Below are positions 43,239 through 55,941 of a stretch of DNA of 64,000 bases, in pieces. This DNA comes from Thalassia testudinum (taxonomy: Eukaryota > Streptophyta > Magnoliopsida > Alismatales > Hydrocharitaceae), in the NCBI GenBank assembly GCA_037157565.1, contig JAZHRO010000073.1:15568501-15632500 (forward strand), read 5' to 3'. The position numbers were made by a program, and so were the translations under genes. The notes beneath the pieces were generated by a model. It made no database searches and was not told where the DNA came from. It saw only the letters and a list, made by a program, of their open reading frames with translations. Position 1 is the first letter of the stretch, and each line of letters starts with the position of its first letter.

Positions 43239-44890
43239 ATGGCCGATCAACAACCTCCTCTACCCCAGGATCCACAGGAGGAATTTCGAAGGTAGTTGGA
43301 ACAAATGCAGAGAATGAAAGAATGGTTCCAGAGAATGCAGGGCGCTCAGCCCTTGAAGGATTTTTATGATCCTTCAAATTATGGGGAACGTCCCGGCATC
43401 CAGATTTTGGCTAGAGACGTAGAAATCAAGCCCTAGGTGTTAAGCCTGATAAAACATTACCATGGGCTTGGCTCTAAAGACCCGTTTCAGCACTTGGAGG
43501 ACTTGACTACTTTGGTCCAGACCACCAAGGCACGAAACGTGAATGAGGAGCAAATGATCATGAGGCTGTTCCCGCACTCTCTTGATAAAGCCGCTCATTG
43601 GTACAAGACTATAGGAAGACCAATTGCAACTTGGAATGAGTTGAAATCGGCCTTTCTAAAGAATTTTCCCTGTCTGACATACCAATGCTTTGAGACAGGC
43701 AATCACTACCTTTACCCAACAATTTGGGGAGCAGTTCATGTTGCCTGGGAGCGATTCCAGGACTTATTGCGGAGGTGTACACACTACGAGGTGCCGAAAT
43801 GGCAACTCCTGCAGATCTTCTACCACGGGTTGATTGAGCAACTCAGAAATCATGTGGATGCTTCTTGCGGAAGCAATTTCCTCAACAAAGAAGTAGATAG
43901 CACACACGATTTGTTTAAGGAAATGAGTGAGAATTCAATCAATCATGCCTCCATAGATACTTTTAGCTGGTCCCAGCAGCCTAGATCAAATGTTAATGAA
44001 GTCCACGACTCTCATTCATTTGATATTGAATTGATTTCTAATAAACTTGATAAGGTGGACTTGGTTGCTAAGAGAATGGAAGAGTGGATGGCTGGAATTT
44101 CAATGAACAACTCTCGATCCACTCAATCCCAGAATTTGGGATTCCATTCGTCGCAAGCTCCTTCTGGACAAGAGATCATGAATCAACTTGATGCGGCTCA
44201 ACCTATGAGTCAGCATTATTTGGAACCCCACGGGTTCCAAACTAGGGCCTCTGATCCCAGTTTCTCTGATCCTTCCCTTTCTTTCTCTCCATCCTCACCC
44301 TATGAGGATCTTTGTGCTGTACAGGAGAATGTTAGATCCAACCCCTACTCTAATGCTTATAATCCAGGTTGGAGAAACCACCCTAACTTCTCCTGGAAAA
44401 ACTTGGGGCAGCAAACCCAATGCCAACCCAGCAACTATGCTCTGCAATGACCAATGGGTCAGAGTCATGTTTATACTCAGTTGCCCCTGAATCAGGTCAA
44501 TCAGCTAGCTTGGAATGCCCATCAACCTGTAGGACAGGCTAATTTGAACCGACAAATGATAGAGATGCAAGGATCCATGCTCCAGCTCATGCAGCAAATG
44601 AAAACCTCACTGGAAAACTTGTAAATCAGGCTCATAGCTAACTCTCGTCAACCTGGATCTCTACCATACCAACCCATACCCAACCCACGAAATATCCTAA
44701 ATACGGGCAATCAAGGCCATGGGTATGGAAATCAGAGGGACCCACACGCACATGCTCAAGTGGTTGAGCAGGGTCCTTCTTCTTCTTCTTCTGCACATCA
44801 ACAATTCTTGGCTAATGAAGCCCCTCCAATCTTTCCTAACCCTCCTAAGACCCAAACTTGTATGCATCCGCAAATTCTGTGACCTTGAGA
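43239..44890 (+). pseudogene. gag: gag of B2 (Athila)
   Basis: ATG at 43239 (MADQQPPLPQDPQEEF) with stops at 43293 and 43434, then 337 open codons covering the Gag core (LDKAAHWYKTIGRPIATW; AWERFQDLLRRCTHYEVPKW) and a polar Q/N/S-rich tail. Another stop at 44448, then further linker codons. No zinc knuckle, as usual for Athila. The frame is lost near 44880. Confidence 0.88.
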
Positions 44891-45079
44891 AGTGGTAAAC
44901 AAACTCAGGACCCACAACCACACTGTTCTGATTTACCGAATCCTGAAGAGCCTGAAGAGAGAAGGGAGAATTCTGGAGAAGAAATCAAGGCTTAGGAACC
45001 TGATTCCAAAGATCCGACTCATGTTCCTTTTCTTGAAGCCTTGATCATATAAAAGAAGTCTATTGATAGTAATGAGAAG

Positions 45080-45628
45080 CTTCTGAATATTTTCAAGAAT
45101 GTCAAGATCAATATCCCGCTCCTCGACGCTATCAAGCATATACTGGCTTACGCGAGATTTTTAAAAGATTTATGTACAAAAAAGCATAAGTCGAGAGAAT
45201 ATGTTTCGAGGAAGGTGGTACTCTCCAAGAAGGCTAATTCTATTATCCTGCACCACCTCCCTCAGAAAAAAAGTGATCCAGGTGCTCCGTTGATTTCATG
45301 TTTCATCGGAGATTACACTTTTGATAGAGCACTTCTGGATCTGGGTGCATCCATCAACCTAATTTTGACTTCTCTTTACGAGAAGTTTGGATTAGGTGAA
45401 CTTCAGCTGACTTCAGTAACACTGCAGTTAGCAGACCGTTTGATCACAAATCTGTGAGGCATTATTGAAGATGTTATTGTTAAGGTTAAGGATTTCTATT
45501 TTTCTGTAGATTTCCTTGTCCTTGTTAAGGTTAAGGATGTATCCGAAAATCTGAGGAACACGCCCATCATTCTGGGGCGTCCGTTCCTGGCTACTATTAA
45601 GGCCAACATTAACTGTGAAAGCGATAGC
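45080..45628 (+). pseudogene. aspartic protease of B2
   Basis: The frame at 45215-45457 carries ALLDLGASINLI with the DLGAS active site intact, preceded by the conserved APLISCFIGDYTFDRA. A stop after ADRLITNL (45455) and one in the upstream linker break it. Confidence 0.85.
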
Positions 45629-46900
45629 ATGGAAATCGCCTTTGGGGATCAACAAATGAAATTGGATATTTTTAAGGTGATTAATAAATTTGAGGATTAT
45701 GGATTTATCGAGGAACTTGAGAATGATAATGTGAATATTGAAACTTGTATGATGGTTTTTGCAATTGAAAGTTCCTCTGATGATGAATTGGACCTGCAAC
45801 CCTCTATGGCAGACCCGCCATCTTCTGAAGAGGTTATTGATTTTGTTCACTCTCAACCTCTTCCTCTTGATGAGCCATCAGCATCTTCCTTACCTTTAGT
45901 CATCAACCTGCCCCAGCTTGAACTGAAACCATTGCCTGAGAATCTGAAATATCAATTTTTAGGACCACACAAGACGCTCCGTATGATTATCAATGCTAAA
46001 TTAATAAAGGAGCAGGAGATTAAACTGATTAAGGTCCTGAAGGAACACAAGGAGGCAATTGGTTGGACCATTCATGACCTTAGGGGGATCGAGCCATCTT
46101 ACTGCAATCATAGAATATTTTTGGAAGATGGATCCCACCCTTCTCGCCAGATGCAGAGGACATTAAATCCAAATATGTGAGAAGTGGTCAAGAAGGAGAT
46201 TATTAATTGGCTCGATGCAGGAATCATTTACCTGATCTCTAATATTCCCTGGGTAAGTCCCGTGCAGATTATTCCTAAGAAAGTAGGGATTACCATTGTG
46301 ACTAATGAGAGAGGAGAATCCATCGCAACTCGTTCAGGTTCCTCTTGGAGGGTTTGTATCGATTACAGGAAGCTGAACACGGCCACGAAAAAGGATCATC
46401 TCCCTCTGCCTTTCATTGATCAAATCTTGGAAAGATTAGCCAGGCAGAAGTACTTCTATTTTCTTGATGGCTACTCAGGATACAACCACATTCCTATCCA
46501 TCCCGAGGATCAAGAAAAAACTGTTTTCACTTGTCCCTACAGAACCTTTGGTTTCCGTAGGATGCCATTCGATTTATGCAATGCACCTACGACTTGTCAA
46601 AGGTGTATGTTAGCCATATTCTCTGACGTGGTGGGAGAGTTTATGGAAGTCTTCATGGACAATTTCTCTATTTTTGGACAATCGTTTGACTCTTGTCTAG
46701 CTAATCTAGAAATGATTCTTAAATGATGCATCAAAACAAGATTGGTCCTTAGTTGGGAAAAGAGTCATTTCATGACACAAGAAGGCATCCTCTTGGGTCA
46801 TGTAATCTCTGAACGAGGAATTGAAGTGGATAAAACTAAGGTTGATGCTATCGCCAAACTTCCTCCTCCCACATCTGTTAAACAAATTCGGTCATTTCTT
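45629..46900 (+). pseudogene. reverse transcriptase of B2
   Basis: In frame with the protease. The RT core includes KEIINWLDAGIIYLIS, WRVCIDYRKLNTATKKDHLP, FYFLDGYSGYNHIPIHPEDQ and FGFRRMPFDLCNAPTTCQR. Motif C reads VFMDNFSIFG: the second aspartate of the usual FMDD is asparagine, which should abolish polymerase activity. Stops at 46178 and 46724. Confidence 0.93.
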
Positions 46901-47600
46901 GGTCATGTGGGATTCTACAGAAGATTCATCAAGGACTTTTCGAAGGTTGCTCATCCTCTAAGCAATCTTCTCACCAAAGAAATGCCGTTTGATTTCAACG
47001 AATCATGTTGTAAGGCATTTTATTTTCTTAAAACGGCAGTCACTTGTGCTCCGGTGTTACAACCACCGATTTGGACAGCCCCTTTTGAGATCATGATCGA
47101 CACTTCTGATTACGCAGTCGGGGCTGTTTTGGGTTAGAAAATTGACAGGAAGCCCTCTGTCATCTACTACGCTAATAAAACTCTGGATGAAGCCTAGAGG
47201 AATTACACTGTTGTTGAGAACTAATTACTAGATGTAGTATTTGCTTTGGAAAAATTCAGGGCTATTCTCTTAGGGTCTCATGTCATTATTTATACCAACC
47301 ACTCGGCCTTGAGACATCTCTTAGCCAAAAAGGATGCCAAACCCTGGCTTATTTGTTGGATTCTTTTGCTTCAAGAATTGGATTGAAATCAAGGATAAAT
47401 CTAGGGTACAGAATGTGGTGGCGGATCATTTGTCGAGACTTCCAAGTAATTCTTCTCGTCCAGACATCCCGATTGCTGATACTTTCCCGTACGAAACCAT
47501 CCTTACAGTTTCAGGTGTCCAAACCCCATGGTTTGCTGACATTGTTAACTATTTGGCCGTTGGTCAAATCCCCTAGGATTGGATCAAGCAACAATGGGAT
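46901..47600 (+). pseudogene. RNase H of B2
   Basis: TSDYAVGAVLG, then after a stop KIDRKPSVIYYANKTLDEA and [18 protein letters not shown], the Ty3-type RNase H. Stops at 47137, 47195 and 47221 and a frameshift near 47334. Confidence 0.85.
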
Positions 47601-48811
47601 AGACTGAAATCTGAGGCCAAATATTACTTTTGGGAGGACCCTAAACTGTACCGCATCGGCTCTGATCAGATTATTCACCGATGTGTTCTGGAGAATGAAT
47701 TCAATAGTATACTCGAGTTTTGCCATGCATCTGCGTGTGGTGGACATTTCTCCAGGAAAAAGATGGCTGTAAAAATTTTGCAATCTGGATTCTATTGGCT
47801 GTCTTTATTCAAGGATGCCCAGGATTTCTCAAGGTTGTGTTCCCAATGTCAGGCACTCGGGAGCATAACTAAGAGAGATATGATGCCCCTAAACCCAATT
47901 CTTCCTGTCGAAATCTTCGATGTTTGGGGCATCGATTTCACGGGGCCCTTCCTTCATTTGGACATCAGTACATTCTCGTCACTGTTGATTTTGTGTCCAA
48001 ATGGATTGAGGTGATTCCCACCTGAACCAATGACCACAAGGTGTTCATCAATTTTGTCAAGAAGAACATCTTCAGTAGGTTCGAGATTCTGAGGGCCATC
48101 ATCAATGATGGTGGTGCTCATTTCACTAATGCCTAGTTCCGTAATTTGCTAGCTAAATATGGGGTTAATCATCGAATCTTCACACCTTACCATCCCCAGA
48201 CTAATGGACAGGCCGAGATCTCCAATCAGGAGGTCAAGAATATTCTGCAGAAAACAATTAGGCCTGATTGTAAAGACTGGACTCAAAAGCTTGAGGATGC
48301 TCTTTGGGCCTACTGTACGGCGTATAAAATGCCCATCGGCATGTCTCCGTTTCATCTGGTGTATGGAAAGGCATGCCATTTACCCGTAGAGATTGAACAT
48401 AGGGCATTCTGGGCAATCAAGTAGTGCAATTTAGATTTGAGTTTAGCTGGGAAGACCAGGAAACTCCAACTATTCAAGTTGGAGGAGCTTAGAAGTGATG
48501 CATATGAGAATGTCAAGATCTACAAGGCTCAGAACAAAGCTCTACATGATCAATTGATTTCTCACAAGAGCCTTGAGCCGAACCAGAAGGTCAGGTTATT
48601 CGATTCTCGATTTAAGCTCTTTCCCGGCAAACTTAGGTCAAAATGGAACAGCCCATTCATTATCGACCAGATTTTTCCAAACAAAGCCATTTAGATCTCT
48701 GACCGGAAGATGGGTAATTCATTTAAAGTCAATGGTCAACATCTGAAGCCTGTTATTGACCGTACTCTTCCAGAACCCGTCTCAAACATGGTTGCTCTAG
48801 CCATGTTGTGA
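47601..48811 (+). pseudogene. integrase of B2
   Basis: HHCC zinc domain (CGGHFSRKKMAVKILQSGFY, then CSQCQALG) at 47735-47860. The catalytic Asp in DVWGIDFTGPF (47920-47953), the second in IINDGGAHF and the Glu in [12 protein letters not shown] (48200) are all present. Frameshifts near 47990 and 48010, stops at 48025, 48136 and 48422. The C-terminal part (VRLFDSRFKLFPGKLRSKW) follows at 48590. No chromodomain. Confidence 0.9.
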
Positions 48812-48942
48812 CTTCTTTGGCTGGACTTTGCCTAGCTGACGACATTAAACTCAGCAATTGTACATATGACTCAGAGCTGACCCGAGCTTCATACTCAAGT
48901 GATATCTTTCGTACTCTATCCTTCCTTTCATGTCTCTTTTTC

Positions 48943-48980
48943 TCAATGTGGATATTGCATCAGCTAGGCATGGGGGGTGG
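48943..48980 (+). other. internal second polypurine tract (B2)
   Basis: ATGTGGATATTGCATCAGC then TAGGCATGGGGGGTGG, 1.22 kb before the true PPT. Confidence 0.65.
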
Positions 48981-49386
48981 ATTCATTTTTAATCATTTTG
49001 TCAGCTCTGTGAAATTCTTATAAATTATATTTCTCTTCTTATTTATACATTAAAATAAATTGAATTAGGAAGGAATACTTAGACATTAGGACTTTTCAAT
49101 CTTTGGAAATATTACATTAGGATCTGAACACAAAGGCCTTTCAGGTCTTCGGGCTTAATCAGCCCGTGTATCGACTAAAATGTGGATTTGTTTTTCGAGT
49201 CCTCACCATCTTAATTCTATTATAATTTGATTAAATAAGTTTGGGTGATAAGTACATGACTTATCAACCCACCCTCTATTTTAGGGAACTTTAAGTCTAA
49301 AGCATCTACACACTATCTTTTCATTGACTTGTTGATTGGCGATTTTAACGGAAATTGGGTAGCTAATGAACCTTCTAGGGTGATAT

Positions 49387-49621
49387 GGCTGACAAGTTGT
49401 CATGGGTAATAGCCCATAAGTAGGTTGTTCAGATCCCAGTCACTGGACCATTCTCTTTTTGCTGCCTTTAAGTAAATCTTAGACTAGGGAAGCCACCAAC
49501 TCAAAAAGAAAAAGAAAAGGAGAAAAGAAAAAGAAAACAAAAGAAATAAACCATACTTCGCCACACGAGTATGGCTGGCAAGTTGTCGGTGGTAACAGCT
49601 CATCGACCAGTTGTCCAGAAC
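49387..49621 (+). repeat. twin hairpin modules in the B2 3' UTR
   Basis: Modules at 49387-49440 and 49574-49621, each with CAAGTTGTC. The first has ATGGG, TAATAG, CCCAT as a small hairpin. Same pair as in B1. Confidence 0.65.
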
Positions 49622-50157
49622 CCAACTCAAGAAATGCACTGAAAATTCCCAAAACACTTAGGAAGAAGCGGAGAAGTAGAATAAACCAAGGAGATATACA
49701 TTAGATTCACCCTTGTGTTGACCCCATAAAAATAAAAGTAGGGAGAAAGCTACCAGTCGTAAAGATACACCTTTAGGTAGAACTCTCCTTTTATGGTCAC
49801 CTAGAGGCGTAGAAACATGAAGTCCATTCTAATTGCCGACCAATGAGTCCATCACATTCACAATAAGATGCTTAGAATTTAGGGTTCTCATCAAATTTTG
49901 GGTGGGTTGAATGGCCGTAGAAAGCCACTCCTTAACCCTAAAACTCAAAAAATCCAAAAAAATTAGAAAAGAAGAAAAAGAGAAAAAGAAATTTTTCTTT
50001 GAATAAGGCGAGGGCTTGAGGCGATCTACATTTTGGCAGATACCTGGGCGCTGTTGTGTCATTGAAAGTTCAGATCCTGAGTAAAAGAATTTCTTAATGT
50101 TGAAAATAACTTATGCCCAAGTAATCCAACCTAATTCTTTTATAAATAGCATGTAGT

Positions 50158-50193
50158 TTTTGCTAGGGACTAGCAAAAGATAGGCATGGGGTG
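50158..50193 (+). other. stem-loop plus polypurine tract of B2
   Basis: TTTTGCTAG, loop GGA, CTAGCAAAA, then GATAGGCATGGGGTG and the LTR start TGATGTGCAT. Confidence 0.88.
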
Positions 50194-50804
50194 TGATGTG
50201 CATACATCTGATTAGCCTAAAATGTCTATTAATGCATGTTCTTAGTGTCACATTAGCATCATACATTGTAAATAGTGCATAACATGCATAATCATGCACT
50301 TAGATTAAGTTGTATAAATTGTACAGTAATTGTCTCCTTTTTATGGTCAGGGACAGGGCGACTTTTTATCGGGGCCTCGGATCAAAGATCCAACCGTACG
50401 GATCTAATCAGGGCAACGATTGGAGTTCAATGACTCCAAGATTGCCTTAATCAGATATCCGTAGCACCAGATAGAGACAGAGGAACCCTAAAGATCATGG
50501 GCCAAGATGGTGTAAATCCTCACCTCAGACAACAAATCCAACCACACGGATGGATTCAGATCGACGATCGCAGCCTAACGACGTGAAAATCGATCCAATC
50601 CAATACCCGTGGCACCATCTACATCACTCAGAAGATGGACGGCCAAGATGGCGCCATGTGGCACCATCTCAGCCGCCCAAACCGGCCTAGCCAATCTGGG
50701 AGACCGCTGCACCCTCTCTCCCTCCTCACCGCGTGATGGATCTTGGCTGTTGGATCACCATCCAACAGCCATGGACGCTCATGCCTTAAAGCATCCACGT
50801 GATA

Positions 50805-50880
50805 AACTCACCACTGTAGCGCAGCGGTTGAGGGCTCAAACACGAAGAAGAGGCATGAGTTCGAGCCCCCGCAAGCCTCA
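50805..50880 (+). promoter_or_regulatory. tRNA-like Pol III module, B2 3' LTR
   Basis: A box TAGCGCAGCGG (50817) and B box GAGTTCGAGCCC (50857), the latter close to the tRNA consensus. Confidence 0.65.
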
Positions 50881-51247
50881 ATCTAGCGCAGATGCAAGGA
50901 GCAGCTCAAATTGGGGCGTCGGATCAAGGATGAGTGGCGGCGAGAGTAGAGACGTGGCGTGCTCAGAGGTCGTGATGCGTGAACGCGCGATTGGATGCAC
51001 CTGGCATGCGTTTGCAAGCGATGAAGTACTAGCAGTTAGCGACTTTTAAGTTGTCCGATATTACGATCGAACGACCAAAGAATGACGAATGTGGGCAGCT
51101 GAGTGTGGTGCGGAAGTGGAGTAGACGGCAGGTGCGGGTGCGCGTCGCCCATGATCTGGCCTTTAGTGATGCTTAATTTCGTCACTAAAGGCCCCTCATT
51201 TTATATTTTGAATTTGTAATGACCAAAATGCCCCCACTCCTTGCAAT

Positions 51248-51255
51248 TATAAAAG
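51248..51255 (+). promoter_or_regulatory. TATA box, B2 3' LTR
   Basis: TATAAAAGGAGACC, matching 41257. Confidence 0.7.
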
Positions 51256-51898
51256 GAGACCACCTCCATACGAATTTCTCATCCCTTCCTTCTCTTATCT
51301 CCCTCTCCAAAGCTCAAGAGAAGCTTGTCCCACACCCGGGATGCTCCTCAAGAGATAAAATCAATTTTTTGCCCCCATTCTGGAAGAGAATCCTGCCACA
51401 ACGACAACGTGCTGCCTCATTCCCATCTGTCCTGCCTCGACCTCCTTCTTCCCGCATCGTTCCTCGTCTTCTAGGCATCATCTCATCTAGCTCGTCCTCC
51501 AAGCGATCGTCGAGGAGGATAACTTCTCTCTCCCATTCCTTTTTCCTGTTTCTAGAGTAGAATTTTCCTGCTTTCAATTGTAATAGTTTTCCTGCTTTCT
51601 AGTGTAATTTCTTGCTTTCTTAGTTGTGCAAACATTTTGCAATATCAAGTGGATGTTTTCTCTCTCCCTCTCTCTTTCTTATTTCTATAGTATTTCATTT
51701 CATTGTATTACTATGCTTTTTAATAAAAACACAAAAAGAATATAATTGCGAATTTTGATCGACATAGCCTCTATGAGTTCGACCCAGGATTTCTATTCCA
51801 GTATAAATTTTATTTGTTGAACCCGAGTTCTTCACTATTCAAACTACGACAGATTTTCGAAACCAAATCTGATAGCATAGTCTTCTACTGTTTCAACA

Positions 51899-51903
51899 GA
51901 ACT
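51899..51903. repeat. target-site duplication of B2 (GAACT), right
   Basis: Exact copy of 40198-40202. Confidence 0.9.
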
Positions 51904-52920
51904 CAACCTAGACACACCCATAACTCCTTCCCTTGCTCTTGATACCCACCTTCAACCACCCGCTACTGCTGATAACCCTGTTTTAGAACTAAAGCCTCTT
52001 CCCAATCATCTAATGTACGTCTTTTTGGGTTCCAATCAGACGTTTCGTGTGATTATCAACTCCAGACTCATACCTGCTTAGGAATCCCATCTGATTTCTG
52101 TTCTTCAGCAACATCGAAGAGCCATTGGATGGACTCTCGATGATTTGACTAGTATCAGCCCCTCTTACTGCACACATCGCATCTATACTGAAGAGGGCAC
52201 ATGACCTTCCCATGAAATGCGGAGACATCTGAATCCTAATCTGCAGGAGGTCATGAAAAAGGAGATCATTAAGTGGTTAGATGCTGGGATCATCTGCTCG
52301 ATCTCCGACAGTCGGTGGGTGAGTCCAATCCAGGTTGTGCCTAAGAAGGCAAGACTAACCGTGATCACGACTGAGACCGGAGAAATCATATTGACCCGTG
52401 TAGGAAATTCGTGGAGAGTCTGCATTGATTACAGAAGACTCAATACCTCCACAAAGAAGGATCATTTCCCACTACCATTTATTGATCAGATCCTCGAAAA
52501 ACTAGAGGGAAACAGATTCTTCTGCTTTCTGGACGGGTACTCCGACTATAACCAGGTAGCAATCCATCCTGAGGACCAAGAGAAGACCACTTTGACCTGC
52601 CCCTTCAAGACGTATGCATTCTGAAGGATGCCTTTCGGTCTCTACAATGCACTTGCTACTTTTCAGTGGTGCATGCCTGCCATATTCTCAGATATGGTAG
52701 GTGATTATCTGGAAGTCTTCATGGATGACTTCTCAGCCTTTGGCGAATCATTTGATGATTACCTCCTGCACTTGGTCCAGACCCTCAGGCAGTGCATTGA
52801 CGTGAATCTAGTTCTTTCTTAGAAAAAGAGCCACTTCATGGTGCCTAAAGGAATTGTCCTGGGACATCTCATCTCTGAAAAAGGCATCTAGGTTGATTGA
52901 GCTAAGGTAAATCTGATTTC
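51904..52920 (+). pseudogene. reverse transcriptase of A2
   Basis: Resumes A2 pol after B2. Linker (NPVLELKPLPNHLMYVFLG), then RT: KEIIKWLDAGIICSIS, WRVCIDYRRLNTSTKKDHFP, FCFLDGYSDYNQVAIHPEDQ, and motif C VFMDDFSAFG with both aspartates kept. Stops at 52079, 52202, 52622 and 52820 break it. Confidence 0.92.
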
Positions 52921-53600
52921 CAAATTCCCTATGCCTAGCTTGGTTAAAGACATCCAATCTTTTTTGGGGCACGTCAATTTTTATTCTTGATTTATTCTAG
53001 ATTTCTCAAAATCCTGTGCCCCCTAACTAATCTACTATCTAAGGATGTCCCTTTTGAAATATCCAAGGAGTGCACTCAAGCATTTGAGATCCTACGTGAT
53101 CGAGTTACCCAAGCTCCAATCCTATAGTCCCTTGATTGGTCTCAACCCTCTGAGATCATGTGCGATGCATCTGATTATGCTGTAGGAGCAGTACTTGGGC
53201 AGAAAATTGACAAGAAACCCGTGGTCATCTACTACACTAGCAAGACACTTGACGAGGCTCAACGTAACTACATAGTTACTAAGAAAGAGCTGCTAGCCGT
53301 AGTATTTGCTTTGGAAAAGTTCAGATCGTATCTGCTGGGTTCCCGTGTTATCATTTGCTCTAATCACACTGCTGTGAGGCACCTCCTTACGAAGAAGAAC
53401 GCGAAACCTTGACTAATCTGCTGGATCTTACTATTGTAAGAGTTTGACCTCGAGATTCGCGACAAAGCAGGAAAACAGAACGTGGTAGTTAATCACTTGT
53501 CCCGCCTTCCTTCTGACATTATCAACCCTTCCGGACCCATTACGGAACATTTTCTTGATGAGCACCTCCTGACTATCAGTACGGGGCTTCCATGCTTTGC
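52921..53600 (+). pseudogene. RNase H of A2
   Basis: An 84-codon open part at 53158-53412 (CDASDYAVGAVLGQKID; KTLDEAQRNYIVTKKELLAV) is the core of the Ty3-type RNase H. Flanks contain stops near 52988, 53125 and 53410. Confidence 0.88.
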
Positions 53601-54880
53601 TAATCTAATCTAGTAAACTACCTGCATCACATCAAATTCCGTCCGATTGGCCAAAGGCCAAGAAAGACAAATTACTTTTCGATGCCAAGTACTACTTTTG
53701 GGAAGACTCGTATCTCTTCCGCATTGGTTCTGATCAAATCATCCGACGATGTGTCCCGGAAGCAGAAATTCAGGGCATTTTGTCATTCTGCCATGACCAG
53801 GCATGCGGTGGACACTTCTCTGGTCATAAAACTGCAGCAAAAGTCCTCCAGTGTGGCTTCTATTGGCCCACGATTTTCAAAGATGCATACAATCACTGTA
53901 AGGCATGCACTCATTGCTAAACCATAGGCAACATGAGCCACCATGATATGATTCCCTTACAACCAATCCTCGTATGCGAAATCTTCGATGTTTGGGGGAT
54001 TGCTTTTATGGGACCCTTTCCTATTTAGGATGTCTTCGAGTACATTCTACTCGTTGTTGACTACGTGTCCAAATGGACCGAAGCCATTCTGACCCGGACC
54101 AATGCTCATAAGGTGGTTACTAAATTCATTCATCAGAACATCCTTTCTTGGTCTGGGATTCCATGTGCTATAATCTCTGATGGCAGGACCCATTTCACTA
54201 ATGCTCAGTTAAGATCACTGATGACCAAATATGGGGTGTCACACCGAATCTCTACTCCATTTCACCCCCAAACCAATGGTCTAGCTGAGCTATCGAATCG
54301 GGAGATCAAGAAAATCCTCCAGGTCACTGTTCGACCTGACAGGAAAGACTGGTCATCCCGACTTCCGGAAGCTTTGTGGGCTTATAGGACCGCCCACAAA
54401 ACCCAATTAGGCATGTCTCCCTTTAGATTGGTGTATGGGAAGGCATGTCACCTCCCCATCGAATTCGAGCACAACGCCTATTGGGTAGTACGGAACTGCA
54501 ATCTTGATCTTTCTAAGGCAGGAACCCACAGAAAGCTTCAAATGAGCGAGATCAATGAATTACGCCACGACACGTATGAGAACTCGCGAATTTACAAAGA
54601 GTGGGTTAAGGCCTTTCACGACAAGAACATATCCAAAAAGATCTTTTTCTTTAGTTAGAAAGTCCTACTCTTTGATGCCAAACTCAAACTATTCCCAGGA
54701 AAACTCAGATCAAAATGAATCGTACCTTACCTTGTCTGACGAATCTTTGGAAATGGAGCTATCGAAATCAGTCGACTCAACCACGATTCAGAACCTTTTG
54801 TCATGAACAGTCAGAGACTCAAACCGTTCATTGAACTTACCGATACAAACTTGGTTGAGACATCTTTTACTCTACATTCT
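53601..54880 (+). pseudogene. integrase of A2
   Basis: HHCC domain around 53785-53920 (CGGHFSGHKTAAKVLQCGFY, CKACTHC) ends in a stop. The core at 54065-54658 is open (SKWTEAILTRTNAHKVV; IISDGRTHFTN; NGLAELSNREIKKIL). The site of the first catalytic Asp reads [11 protein letters not shown], with alanine where B2 has GIDF, so the DDE triad is broken. The C-terminal domain beyond 54658 is frameshifted. Confidence 0.9.
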
Positions 54881-54906
54881 CCCTGAGCTCATTGCGCCTG
54901 GCCGAT

Positions 54907-54945
54907 GGCATAAAACATAGCGCTTAACAGGAGGCAACCCATCAT
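54907..54945 (+). other. post-ORF conserved block of A2
   Basis: GGCATAAAACATAGCGCTTA then ACAGGAGGCAACCC; the A1 copy is at 12176. Confidence 0.7.
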
Positions 54946-55146
54946 TTTGAAAAACCCGAAACCTTTCTTGACACATTCCTATACTGAACTAATATTACAC
55001 TTTAGGGTTCATCCATTAGAACAGCCGACTCCACCTCTAGTACCTGTAGCCGAGGTTGAAATCGTCTGCAACAGTCATCTCGACCCATTCACCCACCCAA
55101 CACCTGTTCTAATGAATGATCTAAGCTAAACTCGAACTCACCTAAT

Positions 55147-55184
55147 TTACAATAAGGACATTGCAAATCGTAGGCATGGGGTGG
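55147..55184 (+). other. internal second polypurine tract (A2)
   Basis: ACAATAAGGACATTGCA, then TAGGCATGGGGTGGT, 1.35 kb before the true PPT. Confidence 0.65.
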
Positions 55185-55941
55185 TATTAAAGTGCAAAAC
55201 TCTGCGAAAATCACTTCACAAGAAAGGATTTCATCAAAAAAAATCACATACCCCAAAAATACCAAAAAAAATAAAAAATTCTTGAAAAGAACAAAAATAT
55301 GAGAGGAGAGGAAATTTTGATGACATATCAAATTTTGAGGAGAAAAAGGGGAAGAGTTAAAAATGTCAAAAAAGGAGCACAAGTTGAAAAGAAAAGAAAA
55401 AGAGGTAGTCATTATTAAGAAATTGAGGAATTGACTTAGTTCTAGACCATACCAAAAGAGAAAGAAAAGACAAAAAGTGCTAATGAAACAAAGAAGAGAT
55501 TAGTAGGAATGCTGATTTTAGGCCTTTGGGCTATAAACCTAGGCTTAGAAATTCAAGTACCCGCTACGATCTGGATAGTCCCCAACAGGTTGGGGAAAAT
55601 GAGAAGCTTAAGTATTAGGTCTAAGGCTTAGGGAGTATTCGGCCTCGTTAACTGACCTCTGGTGTGTGAGACTCGGTAACCTAAGCACCCCAATCCACAC
55701 ACAGTCTAGTTCAGTGTGCTTAAGTATCAAAATCACGCAAATGCATTTAAATTATTCTGAAAAAGTCACCTAGATTAGGAGCAGTTGATCAACACAAGTT
55801 GATTTGGATGAGTTCCCGGTGTAGAGAGGTAGGAAATTCCCCTTGAAGATGCGCAATAACATATCGTCTCCTCAGTGCTTGTCTCCTAGGATATCTACAT
55901 ATCTTACCAGGGGCATGTTAGCACCCTATGCTGGTTCAAAT

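Larger units (their letters stand above)
48812..50193 (+). other. 3' untranslated region of B2
   Basis: Begins with the post-ORF block (GACATTAAACTCAGCAATTG at 48840). Then the internal PPT-like tract, two hairpin modules and the stem-loop/PPT. No envelope-like ORF, although some Athila elements carry one here. Confidence 0.8.
40203..51898 (+). mobile_element. element B2: decayed Athila with gag-pol inside A2
   Basis: 11.7 kb with 1.7-kb LTRs (40203-41908, 50194-51898), exact GAACT duplications, tRNA-Asp-type primer site, leader, gag-pol remnants, 3' UTR and PPT. LTRs relate to the B1 LTR. Stops, frameshifts and an RT active-site change make it inactive. Confidence 0.93.
50194..51898 (+). 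repeat. 3' LTR of B2
   Basis: Copy of 40203-41908, ending CTGTTTCAACA. tRNA-like module near 50815-50870, TATA (TATAAAAG) at 51248-51255. Confidence 0.94.

Noticed and set aside
53682..53927. 81-codon plus-strand frame in A2 pol
   Set aside because: It is out of frame with the integrase zinc domain that overlaps it.
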